NCBI GenBank assembly: GCA_949295915.1
Contig: CASFNB010000007.1
Span: 1-47,415 of the forward strand
Direction of reading: 5' to 3'
DNA from: an uncultured Pseudomonadota bacterium
GTDB lineage: Bacteria; Pseudomonadota; Alphaproteobacteria; RF32; CAG-239
Length of the DNA: 47,415 nt
The position numbers were made by a program, and so were the translations under genes. The number at the start of each line of letters is the position of its first letter. The first letter of the stretch is position 1. Of the stretch, positions 25,327-34,923 are shown piece after piece. Under the pieces are notes generated by a model, which was not told the origin of the DNA, ran no database searches, and saw only the letters and a list, made by a program, of their open reading frames with translations.

Positions 25327-25895
25327 TACACCCTATAATCAAAAGATTTATCATATTTATACATATATTCAATGCGGCTATCCGGCTCTTTATTTATATT
25401 AAACGTAAAAGCATAGGCTTGTGCCGCATAGCCCGAATCATAAACCGTGAACTTTTCGCCTTCTAAAAAGAGCGGCATTTCGGAATATCCGCCCAACTCA
25501 TTTTTTTGGTACAATCGGCTGACATTTTTGGCATCTATCGAAATGTGATTTTGCAATTCTTCCCAAAAAGATGTTCCTTCAATTTCCGCTTCAAGAACCG
25601 GTGCGGAATCCTCTGTATTATCATCAATTTGGTGTTGCGGCGTTTGCTCTTTCTTTAAGTTGTTTGTATCGGATATTTGCGCAGAAACGACATGTATATT
25701 ATATGCCGTTGACGGTTCCAGATAGCTAAAAGCAAAACTCCCGATATTGCTTGTTTGGGGCTCAGATGTTTTGCTTTCCTTAACCTCAGCAGAAAACGCC
25801 GATTTATTTTTTATAACATCAACAGAATGTTTTATTTGCGATGTTAAATCGGCGTATAGACCACCAAGTTTATCTGTTGCCGTCATAACAACCAT
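25326..25895 (-). CDS. Unknown 189-residue protein between the giant coiled-coil gene and dusB
   Basis: I do not recognise this protein. It has no signal peptide and no membrane segment. An N-terminal helix (KLGGLYADLTSQIKHSVDVIKN) is followed by a serine/threonine/glutamate-rich, probably disordered middle part. A more conserved-looking C-terminal half (about 100-189) contains FWEELQNHISIDAKNVSRLYQ and FTVYDSGYAAQAYAFTFNIN, ending in an aromatic tail. AGGA lies seven bases before the ATG, directly after the stop of the giant protein, and its stop overlaps dusB, so it is translated within that operon. A role together with the giant protein is possible but unproven. Confidence 0.65.
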   Translation of the reverse strand: MVVMTATDKLGGLYADLTSQIKHSVDVIKNKSAFSAEVKESKTSEPQTSNIGSFAFSYLEPSTAYNIHVVSAQISDTNNLKKEQTPQHQIDDNTEDSAPVLEAEIEGTSFWEELQNHISIDAKNVSRLYQKNELGGYSEMPLFLEGEKFTVYDSGYAAQAYAFTFNINKEPDSRIEYMYKYDKSFDYRV

Positions 25896-25907
25896 TATTT
25901 ATTCCTA

Positions 25908-28900
25908 CTAGTTCAATTTATCTAAAGCTTTGGCTAAAATATAATATACTTTACCGATATCTGCTCCGGAAATGACAGACAACAACACGCCGGCATGTTC
26001 ATTCATGCGGGCTCTGGCGACCAAAGTTTCAAAATCGCTCAAATATTTGGTTACCATATTTCGGAAATCCATATTCTTTTCATAAAGTTTGCGAATTTCC
26101 AATATTTGTTGTTTGGTCATGTTCTTTGCCAAATAGCGCACGAAGGCAGATGTATCGCCGTTATAATACTTCTTCCAAATTTCCTCTTCGGCATTGGGAT
26201 TGAAAATGCGGTTAATATCAACGGAAGAAGTTTCAAGTTTTTCAATAATATAAGCCGCATCTTTCAAGAATGTATCAATTTGTGCGTTTTCGTAGCGTTT
26301 TTCCATATCGGTCAAGTTTTTCTCAGCTTTTTGAGCAGTTTCGGTTAATACCTTCAACTGTTTTTCAATAATATCGCTGAAAGCAACTGATTTTTTAATC
26401 AATTCATCACCGCTGGCTGAGAAATCAGAACTACTGTTATTCAAAACATTCATCACATCGGTTACTTTTTTCAAAGTATCATCTCCGGCAGCAACCAAAA
26501 CTCCGGATTGCTTCAAGAAAACTTCACCTGATGAACGAATTTCGTTTGATATGCGCTCCGCATTGCTTGCAATTTCCGTAATTGTGGCGCGCAACTTATT
26601 GCCGGTATTTTCAAAGTTGGTTGTTGTCATCTTAGAAGCTTCATCCATTTGCAGGCTTAAAGTTTTTAAGTTTTCTCCCAAACCTTTGACTTTTTCATAG
26701 GCAAAATTGGCTCGATTTGACAATTGTACCGACGTATCGTTCAATACCGTATTAAAGCATTCTACCAGTTGTTTGGTATCTTCGGAAATTTTTATCATCT
26801 TATCACTTTGTGATGAAATAAGATTATTAATTTCAAAAACCCCGCTGCTGGCTTCTGCCGTAACCGTATTGAAGTTGGCAATATATTTTTCATAATCACT
26901 CATTGCCGTTGCAATTTTGGCACTTGATTTATTGACATTGGCACCAAAATCATCCACCAATTGACTTAAAGCCATGTTCATTTGTTCAACATTTTTAATG
27001 GAATCTCTTGAAGATTTGTTAATATCTTCATTTACTTTCAACAATCTGTCGCCTAAAACATTGAACTCATAGGCAATTTTTGCCGAATTTTCCAAAATGT
27101 TATCCGTGCCATCTTTCATATTCTTATTGATTTCATTAATTTTTTCGGCAACTTCCGTTGAAGCATCAGACAAATATTTATATTGCTGCGCTAAAGATGC
27201 TTCACCCAAACGCGTTTGAGCGGCAACGGTATTGGCAATATCGGCCAAAGTTTCTCCTTGTCTTTCAAAGCTATCTTTAATCAAATCTGATTGTGTAATT
27301 GTTTTACTCAAAAGAGAATCAATGTTTTGAGCATGAGAATCTAACATTGTAATTGTGTTTTTGCTCTCTTGTACCAGATTTTGATTGGCTTGATTGATTT
27401 TGTCGCAATTACCCATGATTGATGCGGTAAATCCGTCTGAGCTTAAGGTTAAATCTTTTACCGTATCATTAAAAATTTGGAAATTATCTCTGAATGTTCC
27501 CGATATCAGAGCTAATTTATCGGTGATTTCCTGAATAAACTTGCTGACATCGTTGTTTTGAACCGAAATGGATTGATTTACTTCAGCCAACTTATCAATT
27601 GATTTGATCGTATTGGCAACAACGGCATCAACTCGTTTGTTTACATCTTCTTCCAGCAAGGTCATTCTTGAAAAGACCTTATCGGCACTTTGTTCGATAA
27701 CCGAAACTTGTTTTTTCAAGGTATTACCCATATTGTCGGTATTTTCCGTTAAGCGATCGCAAATATTGAAAAACTCATTTTCTTGTTGCTTAAACAGTAA
27801 GCTGATATTTTCTGCTTTTTCATCCATGGCTTGAACAACATCTGCAACATATTTAACCGTGGCTTCGGCAATTTTACCGATGTTTTCATTTTGAACAGCA
27901 AAAGAATTGCTCAGTTTCTGCAATGTCGTTTCTGAGTTGGCCGTGGCAATATTGACGTTTGCGGCATGTCTTTCCATGGTTTCTGCCACTGTTACGGAAC
28001 GTTCGGCTACAGATTTGATCAATTTTTCCATCTCTTGGGCTTGGCTATTTAAAATGCTTTCCATTCGTGAAACTTTACCCAGAGCTATATCGGCTTTTTC
28101 GTTAAATTGTCCGGCTTGTTCGTTTAAGCTACTGTTTACTAATTGAGTTTTTGAAACTATATTATTGCAAACATCATAGGTTTCCGATAATTGTTTCTTT
28201 AAACTTTCAACCATGTTACCGGATTCATGTCCCAAGAATGAAGATGTACGCATCAACTCATCTATTTGGTATTTTAATTCGGTTTTGATTCCATCGATCT
28301 TCTTAACCATTTCTTCAATGCTGTTTTGTTGTTGAACAATGGCATTTTCACCGACTTTACTTTGTGCAACAACAAGGGATGATGCTTCGTTCAAATTATC
28401 AATATTTTTCTTAACGACACCGGAAACATCATCAAGTTTAACTTTTGCAACGTCTGTTTGTTCTTGTAATGAAGTAATATTATTTTTAAATTCTTGCATC
28501 AACAATTTGAAATTTAAAACTATTCCATCACTTATTTTCTGTAAATTTTCACTGTGATTATTGATATCTGTCGCAACAGCTCCGGCATTGGCTATATGTT
28601 GTTCCGACAAGGTATTAAGGCGTGCGCTACTTTCTTCTCCTTTGGATACAACCGCTGTCAGCTCTTTTATAATTTTGCCTGCGTCATTTTCAACATTATT
28701 TACGCTGTTGAACATATTTTTCTCAACGGATTTGATTTCTTCCGAAATCTTTTCGGAAACACCTTGCAACTGTTTTACCTGAATGGCCACAGTTTCATCA
28801 ATCAAATTCGCGCGAGAGACAACTTTTTCCACTTCTGCAGACAAAGCACGACTATGGTTGCCAAAACTTTCACTTAAACTTCCTGCCACATCGTCAATTT

Positions 28901-29912
28901 TGCCTAAATATTCCTCAACAGTTGCTGTTTGTGTGTTTAAAACATCTTCTATTTTATTGACACTTCCATCTATTTTTTGGCTGATAGAATCACAAGCATC
29001 CACCGCTTCTTGTGCCGTTTCTTGAAGCTTTGCCGTTTGTGCATCCAACAATCGAGCAACATTTTCAACGCTCTTAACGGTCAAATCACCAAAATCTGCC
29101 AAAGTTTGATTGGCTTTACTGATTTTTGCCGCATTTCCTTCCATCAAATTTTGGAACATTTGTGATGATTGTTTTAATTCCATTACATTCGGGGTGATTT
29201 TTTCAAATAGTCTTTGGCAATTTTGTTCCATCACTTGTGCCGAAGAAGAAAAGTCTCCGACATAGCCTTTAAACGTCTCTGATGAAGCTTGAGCTCTGGC
29301 TGTCACATAATCAAAATTTTCAACCAAAGTTTTTACGCCATTTGTCAATTCGACTATCGTATGGGAAGAATAATTATCTAATGTACCGACTAATTTGGAA
29401 AAATCATTTACTCTTTCGCTCAATTCTTTCTTAATAATTTCGGTTTGTTGCATGGCATGTTTGGTTACGGCTTGCAACTCACCCACTTGTGAGCGAATGG
29501 CGTCTGCCATGGCTTTGGCGGTTTGAGCCCCGCCTTCTTCCGGATATACAAGTTGGTTCATATATGCGCGCAAAAACTTGGCTTCATTCTTAAAACTTGT
29601 ACCACGATCAATATATGCCATTACAACCCAAATGATAGCTAACGGCAAAGTGACACCGGCTAAGAATCCGCCAAACTCATCAGGCATCATCAAAAACAAA
29701 TTTGACCAACCGAAAAACTGAGTTATATAAATTAAAACAATGATAAACCAAAGTACTGAAATGCCTATCATTAAACGGTTCAAATTATTTGCCAACCAAG
29801 TAGAGGCTTGAGGTTCTTCATTATAATTAATTTTGCTCATTTCTGACATAAAGCCGGGAAGAGCTACATTCTTTTTTTGCTGATCGGTCGTATCAACTTG
29901 TTGATTTGACAT
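25908..29912 (-). CDS. Giant two-TM coiled-coil protein, alphaproteobacterial type
   Basis: The product is about 1334 residues long. A short N-terminal tail leads to two membrane segments at about 48-69 (MIGISVLWFIIVLIYITQFF) and 81-101 (GGFLAGVTLPLAIIWVVMAY). The next 1100 residues are almost entirely heptad-like helix, rich in N, S, A, E, K and Q, with repeated segments such as 'IS..V..VE..L..Q' that resemble chemoreceptor or apolipoprotein-like stalks. The last 130 residues form a globular cap with IWKKYYNGDTSAFVRYLAK and SGADIGKVYYILAKALDKL. I recall similar two-TM/coiled-coil/cap proteins in alphaproteobacteria, but no function. No HAMP or chemoreceptor hairpin tip is visible. The ATG at 29912 has AGGGA eight bases upstream; a start at 29969 has none. 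Confidence 0.8.
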   Translation of the reverse strand: MSNQQVDTTDQQKKNVALPGFMSEMSKINYNEEPQASTWLANNLNRLMIGISVLWFIIVLIYITQFFGWSNLFLMMPDEFGGFLAGVTLPLAIIWVVMAYIDRGTSFKNEAKFLRAYMNQLVYPEEGGAQTAKAMADAIRSQVGELQAVTKHAMQQTEIIKKELSERVNDFSKLVGTLDNYSSHTIVELTNGVKTLVENFDYVTARAQASSETFKGYVGDFSSSAQVMEQNCQRLFEKITPNVMELKQSSQMFQNLMEGNAAKISKANQTLADFGDLTVKSVENVARLLDAQTAKLQETAQEAVDACDSISQKIDGSVNKIEDVLNTQTATVEEYLGKIDDVAGSLSESFGNHSRALSAEVEKVVSRANLIDETVAIQVKQLQGVSEKISEEIKSVEKNMFNSVNNVENDAGKIIKELTAVVSKGEESSARLNTLSEQHIANAGAVATDINNHSENLQKISDGIVLNFKLLMQEFKNNITSLQEQTDVAKVKLDDVSGVVKKNIDNLNEASSLVVAQSKVGENAIVQQQNSIEEMVKKIDGIKTELKYQIDELMRTSSFLGHESGNMVESLKKQLSETYDVCNNIVSKTQLVNSSLNEQAGQFNEKADIALGKVSRMESILNSQAQEMEKLIKSVAERSVTVAETMERHAANVNIATANSETTLQKLSNSFAVQNENIGKIAEATVKYVADVVQAMDEKAENISLLFKQQENEFFNICDRLTENTDNMGNTLKKQVSVIEQSADKVFSRMTLLEEDVNKRVDAVVANTIKSIDKLAEVNQSISVQNNDVSKFIQEITDKLALISGTFRDNFQIFNDTVKDLTLSSDGFTASIMGNCDKINQANQNLVQESKNTITMLDSHAQNIDSLLSKTITQSDLIKDSFERQGETLADIANTVAAQTRLGEASLAQQYKYLSDASTEVAEKINEINKNMKDGTDNILENSAKIAYEFNVLGDRLLKVNEDINKSSRDSIKNVEQMNMALSQLVDDFGANVNKSSAKIATAMSDYEKYIANFNTVTAEASSGVFEINNLISSQSDKMIKISEDTKQLVECFNTVLNDTSVQLSNRANFAYEKVKGLGENLKTLSLQMDEASKMTTTNFENTGNKLRATITEIASNAERISNEIRSSGEVFLKQSGVLVAAGDDTLKKVTDVMNVLNNSSSDFSASGDELIKKSVAFSDIIEKQLKVLTETAQKAEKNLTDMEKRYENAQIDTFLKDAAYIIEKLETSSVDINRIFNPNAEEEIWKKYYNGDTSAFVRYLAKNMTKQQILEIRKLYEKNMDFRNMVTKYLSDFETLVARARMNEHAGVLLSVISGADIGKVYYILAKALDKLN

Positions 29913-29959
29913 AAATATATTCCCTAATTTTTTTGATTTTCCCAATAAAGACAAATGCG

Positions 29960-30048
29960 TTATCCCCATAGCAACATTTGCCGGAATGAGTTTATATTAT
30001 TTTTTTTGATTTTTAAATATTAAAGTTTGGGTTTAAGAGTTATCCACA
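29960..30048. promoter_or_regulatory. Two DnaA-box-like 9-mers upstream of the giant coiled-coil gene
   Basis: TTATCCACA (30040-30048) is a perfect DnaA-box consensus, and TTATCCCCA (29960-29968) differs from it at one position. Between them is a very A/T-rich stretch. Two boxes alone do not make an origin; transcriptional control by DnaA is a possible meaning. Confidence 0.3.
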
Positions 30049-30062
30049 ACAGCTTTTTAAAC

Positions 30063-31736
30063 TTAAAACAAACCTGCTATTTTTCCGTTTTCATCAACAT
30101 CAATATCTTCAGCCGCCGGACGTTCGGGCAGCCCCGGCATATCTAAAATATTACCGGCATATGCTACAACAAAGCCCGCTCCTGCCGATAAAGAAACGTC
30201 TCTTATCGGCAAAGGATAATCTTTGGGCGCATTGCGCAGAGCTTTATCATGCGAAATGGAGTTTTGCGTTTTGGCAATACAGACACACAAGCTACCATAT
30301 CCTCTTTCTGAATAGGCTCTGAGTTTTTCCATGGCCAAATCTGAAAAATCGGCATATTTAGCACGATAAATTTCTTTGGCGACCTGACTGATTTTATCTT
30401 CCAACGGTTCTTCCGTTTGATACAGATAATGAAATTCATTGGCTTCATCACATAATTTTAAGACTACTTCAGCTAAGTCTTCTACGCCCGAGCCGCCTTT
30501 TTCCCAACCTTCACAGACTACGGCATCAACTCCCTTTTCTTTACATTTGTATTGTAATAATGATAATTCTTCTTTAGTATCACTGACAAATTTATTGATT
30601 GCGACAACAACCGGAACGCCAAATTTTTGCATATTTTCAATATGCGTTTTCAAATTATCGAATCCATCACTCAAAGCGACCAAATTTTCTTGGTTAAGAT
30701 TATCTTTTTCAACACCGCCGTGCATTTTTAAAGCGCGAACAGTTGCCACTATCACTACGGCTGAGGGTGCAATATGTCCTTGCCGACACTTGATATCCAT
30801 AAATTTCTCAGCTCCCAAATCAGCACCAAATCCGGCTTCCGTTACGACATAATCGGCTAATTTCAAAGCTGTCTTTGTGGCTATTAAACTATTGCAGCCA
30901 TGTGCAATGTTGGCAAATGGTCCGCCATGCACCAACGCCGGTGTATGTTCCAAAGTCTGCACCAAATTTGGCTTTATGGCATCTTTCAAAACAGCCGCCA
31001 AAGCACCGACGGCATTCAAATCTGCCGCAGTAACGTATTCTCCTTTTGTGTTTTTACCAATGACTATTCTTGCCAAACGTTCTTTCATATCTTTTATATT
31101 TTCTGCCAAGCACAAAACAGCCATTATCTCACTGGCAACACTAATACAGAATTTTGCTTTGCGTTCTACACCATTGATTTTTGCCCCCTGAGCAATGGTA
31201 ATGTCTCGCAAAGTTCTGTCATTCAAATCGACGCAACGTTTCCAAGTGATTGTTTTTTCATCAATACTCAGTTTGTTTCCTTGATAAATGTGATTATCAA
31301 TTATGGTCGCCAGCAAATTGGCAGCCGTGGTCACGGCGTGAATATCTCCGGTGAAATGTAAGTTTATTTCTTCCATCGGTGCAATTTGCGAATATCCGCC
31401 ACCCGTTGCTCCACCTTTGGCTCCGAAACACGGGCCTAAAGAAGGTTCTCTCAATGCAATGATTACATTTTTACGCAAAAGATGAAGAGCATCTCCCAAC
31501 CCTATGGAAACAGTTGACTTTCCCTCTCCTGCCGCTGTCGGTGTAATGGCAGTTACCAAAATCAATTTTCCGTCATCCAGAGGAGAATTTTGAATTTCTT
31601 GCAGTTTTTTATAACTGATTTTGGCTTTATATTTTCCATAGGATTCAATATCATCTGCTGTTAAACCAATTGATTCCGCAATTTTTTCAATCGGTTCCAA
31701 TTCTGTTTGCTGAGAAATTTCAATATCGCTTAACAT
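30063..31736 (-). CDS. fhs: Formate-tetrahydrofolate ligase
   Basis: The enzyme makes 10-formyl-tetrahydrofolate from formate, ATP and tetrahydrofolate, feeding purine and one-carbon metabolism. It is typical of anaerobes and acetogens. The 557-residue protein has the P-loop-like TPTAAGEGKSTVSIGLGDAL near residue 65, REPSLGPCFGAKGGATGGGYSQ, HGGPFANIAHGCNS, and VVTEAGFGADLGAEKF. Length is normal. GAGGAAGAA precedes the ATG, overlapping the end of the small upstream gene. No riboswitch is visible. Confidence 0.97.
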   Translation of the reverse strand: MLSDIEISQQTELEPIEKIAESIGLTADDIESYGKYKAKISYKKLQEIQNSPLDDGKLILVTAITPTAAGEGKSTVSIGLGDALHLLRKNVIIALREPSLGPCFGAKGGATGGGYSQIAPMEEINLHFTGDIHAVTTAANLLATIIDNHIYQGNKLSIDEKTITWKRCVDLNDRTLRDITIAQGAKINGVERKAKFCISVASEIMAVLCLAENIKDMKERLARIVIGKNTKGEYVTAADLNAVGALAAVLKDAIKPNLVQTLEHTPALVHGGPFANIAHGCNSLIATKTALKLADYVVTEAGFGADLGAEKFMDIKCRQGHIAPSAVVIVATVRALKMHGGVEKDNLNQENLVALSDGFDNLKTHIENMQKFGVPVVVAINKFVSDTKEELSLLQYKCKEKGVDAVVCEGWEKGGSGVEDLAEVVLKLCDEANEFHYLYQTEEPLEDKISQVAKEIYRAKYADFSDLAMEKLRAYSERGYGSLCVCIAKTQNSISHDKALRNAPKDYPLPIRDVSLSAGAGFVVAYAGNILDMPGLPERPAAEDIDVDENGKIAGLF

Positions 31737-31738
31737 CT

Positions 31739-31918
31739 TTATTCTTCCTCTTTTTTCTTTAAAACATATTGCAGTTTTTTTAATGCCTGAATTTGCATTT
31801 CTTTTTCACTCAAACCCACAGGAACGACAACGCAAACCTCGGTTTTGGTTTCCGGCTCTATCGCACTTACTTTTATATATTGTCCCTGACGGACATATTC
31901 AAACAGTATCTCAGACAT
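31739..31918 (-). CDS. Small DUF6898-like protein
   Basis: The 59-residue frame starts MSEILFEYVRQGQYIKVSAI and continues with a 'DP.TGTEV'-like EPETKTEVCVVVP and a helical LKKLQYVLKKK. It looks like the small DUF6898 proteins of Rhodospirillales. The ATG at 31918 lies just beyond the parC terminator hairpin. A GTG at 31963 in the same frame would put the hairpin inside the coding region, so I prefer the ATG, though its ribosome-binding site is weak. Its stop is two bases before fhs, suggesting joint translation. Function unknown. Confidence 0.6.
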   Translation of the reverse strand: MSEILFEYVRQGQYIKVSAIEPETKTEVCVVVPVGLSEKEMQIQALKKLQYVLKKKEEE

Positions 31919-31925
31919 TTTTACC

Positions 31926-31954
31926 AAAAAAGCAAAAGCAGGCTTTAAGCCTGC
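31926..31954 (-). terminator. Terminator of the kdsA-recO-parC unit
   Basis: On the minus strand GCAGGCT pairs with AGCCTGC around a three-base loop (31954-31938), followed by T4 and a further T6 run. It starts a few bases after the parC stop. Confidence 0.8.
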
Positions 31955-31959
31955 CTTGC

Positions 31960-34191
31960 TCACTCCTTGTTTTCTTTCAAAAATTTATTGTTTTTCGGGA
32001 AACCAAACGGGGCAAGCTTACCAACTTGCGCACGGTGTCCCAACCATGTTAAAAGTTCGGTTTCGGTCTTGGTCCCGCCGGCACGATTATAGCTGAAGCC
32101 TTCACTCTCGTTAAAGATTTGAATATCGCTCAAACCGCCGTCTTTGTATTTTTGCAAAGAAACACCTCTGCCTCGAGCCATGCTTGGAACTTCCTCTGCT
32201 TTAAAGACTAACAACTTACGGTTATCACCGATAACAGCAACCATATCTCCGTCCATTCTCTTACAGAACTTGGTATATTCGCCGTCTTCCAAATTCATAA
32301 TCTTTCGACCGTTGCGGGTTTGTGCCAAAATATGATTTTCATCAACCACAAAACCTCGGCCACTGTTGGAAGCAATCAAATATTTTGCTTTAGAATCAAA
32401 GACAAACATTTCGGTAATATTGTCATTGATACCTAAATCTATCATCAATCTTAACGGCTGCCCAAATCCACGTCCGCAAGGAATTTCGTTGGCGGGAATG
32501 GTAAAAAATTTGCCTGATGTATCAAACAAAATGATTTTATCGGTTGTTTGGGCATGAATTGCCGTCAACAAGGCATCATCATCTTTGAACTTGAAGTCTT
32601 CGTTCAAATTGCTGTAACCTTTCAAGGCTCTAATCCAACCCTTTTGTGACAAAATCACGGTAATCGGCTCTTTTTCGATAAAGGCTTCAACCGGCACATC
32701 AATTTCTTCGGAAACCTCGGCAAATTCGGTACGACGTTTGCCCAATGCCGTTTTCTTGCCGAATTTTTCTCTTGTCAGCTTTATCTCGTTCGCTATCGCT
32801 TCCCAGCGTTTGTGTTCATCAGAGAGCAACGCCTCCAACTCGCCTTTTTCTGCTGACAAATCATCATATTCTTTGCGGATTTCCATTTCTTCCAATTTAC
32901 GCAAAGAACGCAATTTCATATTCAAAATGGCTTCAGCCTGATTATCGGTCAGCTCAAATTTTTTCATTAATTCAGCTTTAGGGTCTTCTTCCTCACGGAT
33001 AATTCTAATCACTTCATCCAAATTGAGATAAGCAATTAAATAGCCACTCAAAAGCTCCATACGAGCCAAAATTTTATTTAAGCGGAAGTTAACGCGACGC
33101 TTTAAGACATTGTGTCTATGATTTAGAAATTCCGACAAAACTTCTTTGATGCTCATCACTCTCGGAACAGTATCGGAATCAAGCACGTTCATGTTCATGG
33201 TGAAGCGAACTTCCAAATCGGTTTGCTTGAACAGATGTTCCATTAACAAAGCGGCATCAACACTTCTGTTCTTTGGTTCCAACACAATACGAACATCATG
33301 AGAAGATTCATCTCTGACGTCATTCAACATCGGAAGCTTCTTTTCCATCAGTAAAGAAGCAATTTTTTCAATCAGCTTTGACTTAATAACTTGATACGGA
33401 ATTTCGGTTACCACGATTTGATATTGACCGTGACCTAAGTCTTCTTTCTCCCATTTGGCACGAATGCGGAACGTACCCTTTCCTTGCGTATAAGCATCCA
33501 AAATGGTAGAAAACTTATCAATAATCACGCCACCGGTCGGAAAATCGGGACCTTTGATTCTTTTTACCAAAGGCTCCATACCGCAATCGGGATTTTCAAT
33601 CAAATAAAGCAAAGCATCGCAGACTTCGCTCAAGTTGTGCGGCGGAATGTTGGTGGCCATACCGACGGCAATACCGACCGAACCGTTGCACAACAAATTC
33701 GGCACCATGGAAGGCATAACCACAGGTTCACTCTCCTCGCCATCATAAGTGTCGCGAAAATCGACGGCATCTTCGTTCAAGCCTTCCATCATGGCGATGG
33801 CAAATTCGGTTAATCTGGCTTCGGTATAACGCATGGCGGCGGCGCCGTCTCCGTCAATATTACCAAAGTTTCCCTGCCCGTCTACCAGCGGATATCGCAC
33901 CGAAAAATCTTGTGCCAAACGCACCATAGCGCCATAAACCGCCGTATCGCCGTGCGGGTGATATTTACCGATAACATCACCGACCACACGTGCGCATTTC
34001 TTAAAACCAGACTTAGGGTCTAGGTGCAGTTGGCGCATGGCATAAAGCAAACGTCTGTGTACCGGTTTCAAGCCATCCCTGACATCCGGCAAAGCACGAT
34101 CAACAATGGTTGACATGGCATAAGACAAATAGCGGCTGCTTAACTCTTCCGCTAAGTGAACATCTTTGATTTTTTCTTCAACTGCTTCCAT
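31960..34191 (-). CDS. parC: DNA topoisomerase IV subunit A
   Basis: ParC forms the breakage-reunion subunit that decatenates daughter chromosomes. The 743-residue length, and the alphaproteobacterial-type segment [20 protein letters not shown], favour ParC over GyrA. The catalytic tyrosine is Y122 in MRYTEARL. The quinolone-determining loop reads [12 protein letters not shown], with Thr at 83 and Gly at 87 where Ser and Asp/Glu are common. The C-terminal beta-pinwheel is short and lacks a clear GyrA box. It follows recO by eleven bases and closes the kdsA-recO-parC unit. GyrA remains the alternative reading. Confidence 0.9.
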   Translation of the reverse strand: MEAVEEKIKDVHLAEELSSRYLSYAMSTIVDRALPDVRDGLKPVHRRLLYAMRQLHLDPKSGFKKCARVVGDVIGKYHPHGDTAVYGAMVRLAQDFSVRYPLVDGQGNFGNIDGDGAAAMRYTEARLTEFAIAMMEGLNEDAVDFRDTYDGEESEPVVMPSMVPNLLCNGSVGIAVGMATNIPPHNLSEVCDALLYLIENPDCGMEPLVKRIKGPDFPTGGVIIDKFSTILDAYTQGKGTFRIRAKWEKEDLGHGQYQIVVTEIPYQVIKSKLIEKIASLLMEKKLPMLNDVRDESSHDVRIVLEPKNRSVDAALLMEHLFKQTDLEVRFTMNMNVLDSDTVPRVMSIKEVLSEFLNHRHNVLKRRVNFRLNKILARMELLSGYLIAYLNLDEVIRIIREEEDPKAELMKKFELTDNQAEAILNMKLRSLRKLEEMEIRKEYDDLSAEKGELEALLSDEHKRWEAIANEIKLTREKFGKKTALGKRRTEFAEVSEEIDVPVEAFIEKEPITVILSQKGWIRALKGYSNLNEDFKFKDDDALLTAIHAQTTDKIILFDTSGKFFTIPANEIPCGRGFGQPLRLMIDLGINDNITEMFVFDSKAKYLIASNSGRGFVVDENHILAQTRNGRKIMNLEDGEYTKFCKRMDGDMVAVIGDNRKLLVFKAEEVPSMARGRGVSLQKYKDGGLSDIQIFNESEGFSYNRAGGTKTETELLTWLGHRAQVGKLAPFGFPKNNKFLKENKE

Positions 34192-34202
34192 AATTTTTTC
34201 CG

Positions 34203-34919
34203 TTATATCTCTAGATTTTCAAGCAAATTAGCACGGTTCGGCGGTAATTTCAAGCCGTGAGTTTGAAAAAAGTTCTTCTGCAAGAAAAACTCCGTCATTT
34301 TGAGCAAATCTCTTATTTCTTCTGGGCTTGGCTCATAATTTTGCTCTACGATAAACTGTGGAAAACTAAACAATCTGTCCTTATAAGGCTCTCCGGCTTC
34401 GGCACAAACAGCCTTGCCGGTTTTGGGTGAAACATATTTCAAATTTTCGGTCGTGCCGGTTGCCGAACACTCACTCAAATCAAGCGATATACCCAAGAAG
34501 TCTAACAGGTGGAACTCAAAAAAAGCATAATTCGCCAGCCAATTTTTTTGATTTATCAGCCCGAAAAAGCTCTCGATATAGTAATATAACCTATCCAAGG
34601 CCAACTGCTCGGGCATGCAGACATTACACAGACCGCATAATGCCGCCAAAGCCTCTAACTTTGGCATTTCGGAAATGAAATTAACGGCATCGGGACTTAT
34701 CAACTCAACTTTCAGGCTCAGCATATTTTCATCAACGCGGGCATATGCCTCAAAACCAACCTTATTACCCAGCTGATATACGCCTAAGTTTTTTTTACTC
34801 AATGCGTTTTTAACATAGCCGACGACCTTGCCGTGCTCTTTGCTGACAATGCTTAAAATTGCCGAGCTTTCGCCGTGCTTTTTGACATTGATGATATACC
34901 CCTCGTCGTTGAACTTCAT
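34203..34919 (-). CDS. recO: DNA repair protein RecO
   Basis: RecO loads RecA on SSB-coated DNA together with RecR. The 238-residue protein has the OB-fold N-terminus ([36 protein letters not shown]) and the helical C-terminal part. Two cysteines in [11 protein letters not shown] and further ones in CSATG and VCAEAG mark a partial zinc-finger region; whether all four zinc ligands are kept is unclear. It starts four bases after the kdsA stop and is followed by parC. Confidence 0.92.
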   Translation of the reverse strand: MKFNDEGYIINVKKHGESSAILSIVSKEHGKVVGYVKNALSKKNLGVYQLGNKVGFEAYARVDENMLSLKVELISPDAVNFISEMPKLEALAALCGLCNVCMPEQLALDRLYYYIESFFGLINQKNWLANYAFFEFHLLDFLGISLDLSECSATGTTENLKYVSPKTGKAVCAEAGEPYKDRLFSFPQFIVEQNYEPSPEEIRDLLKMTEFFLQKNFFQTHGLKLPPNRANLLENLEI

Positions 34920-34923
34920 CTTA

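Noticed and set aside
29960..30062. Replication origin
   Set aside because: Only two DnaA-box-like sites are present, without a cluster of boxes, GATC-rich block or origin-linked genes such as dnaA, dnaN, hemE or parAB.
30900..31361. A 153-codon plus-strand frame opposite fhs
   Set aside because: It is fully inside the strongly conserved fhs gene and shows no protein-like features.
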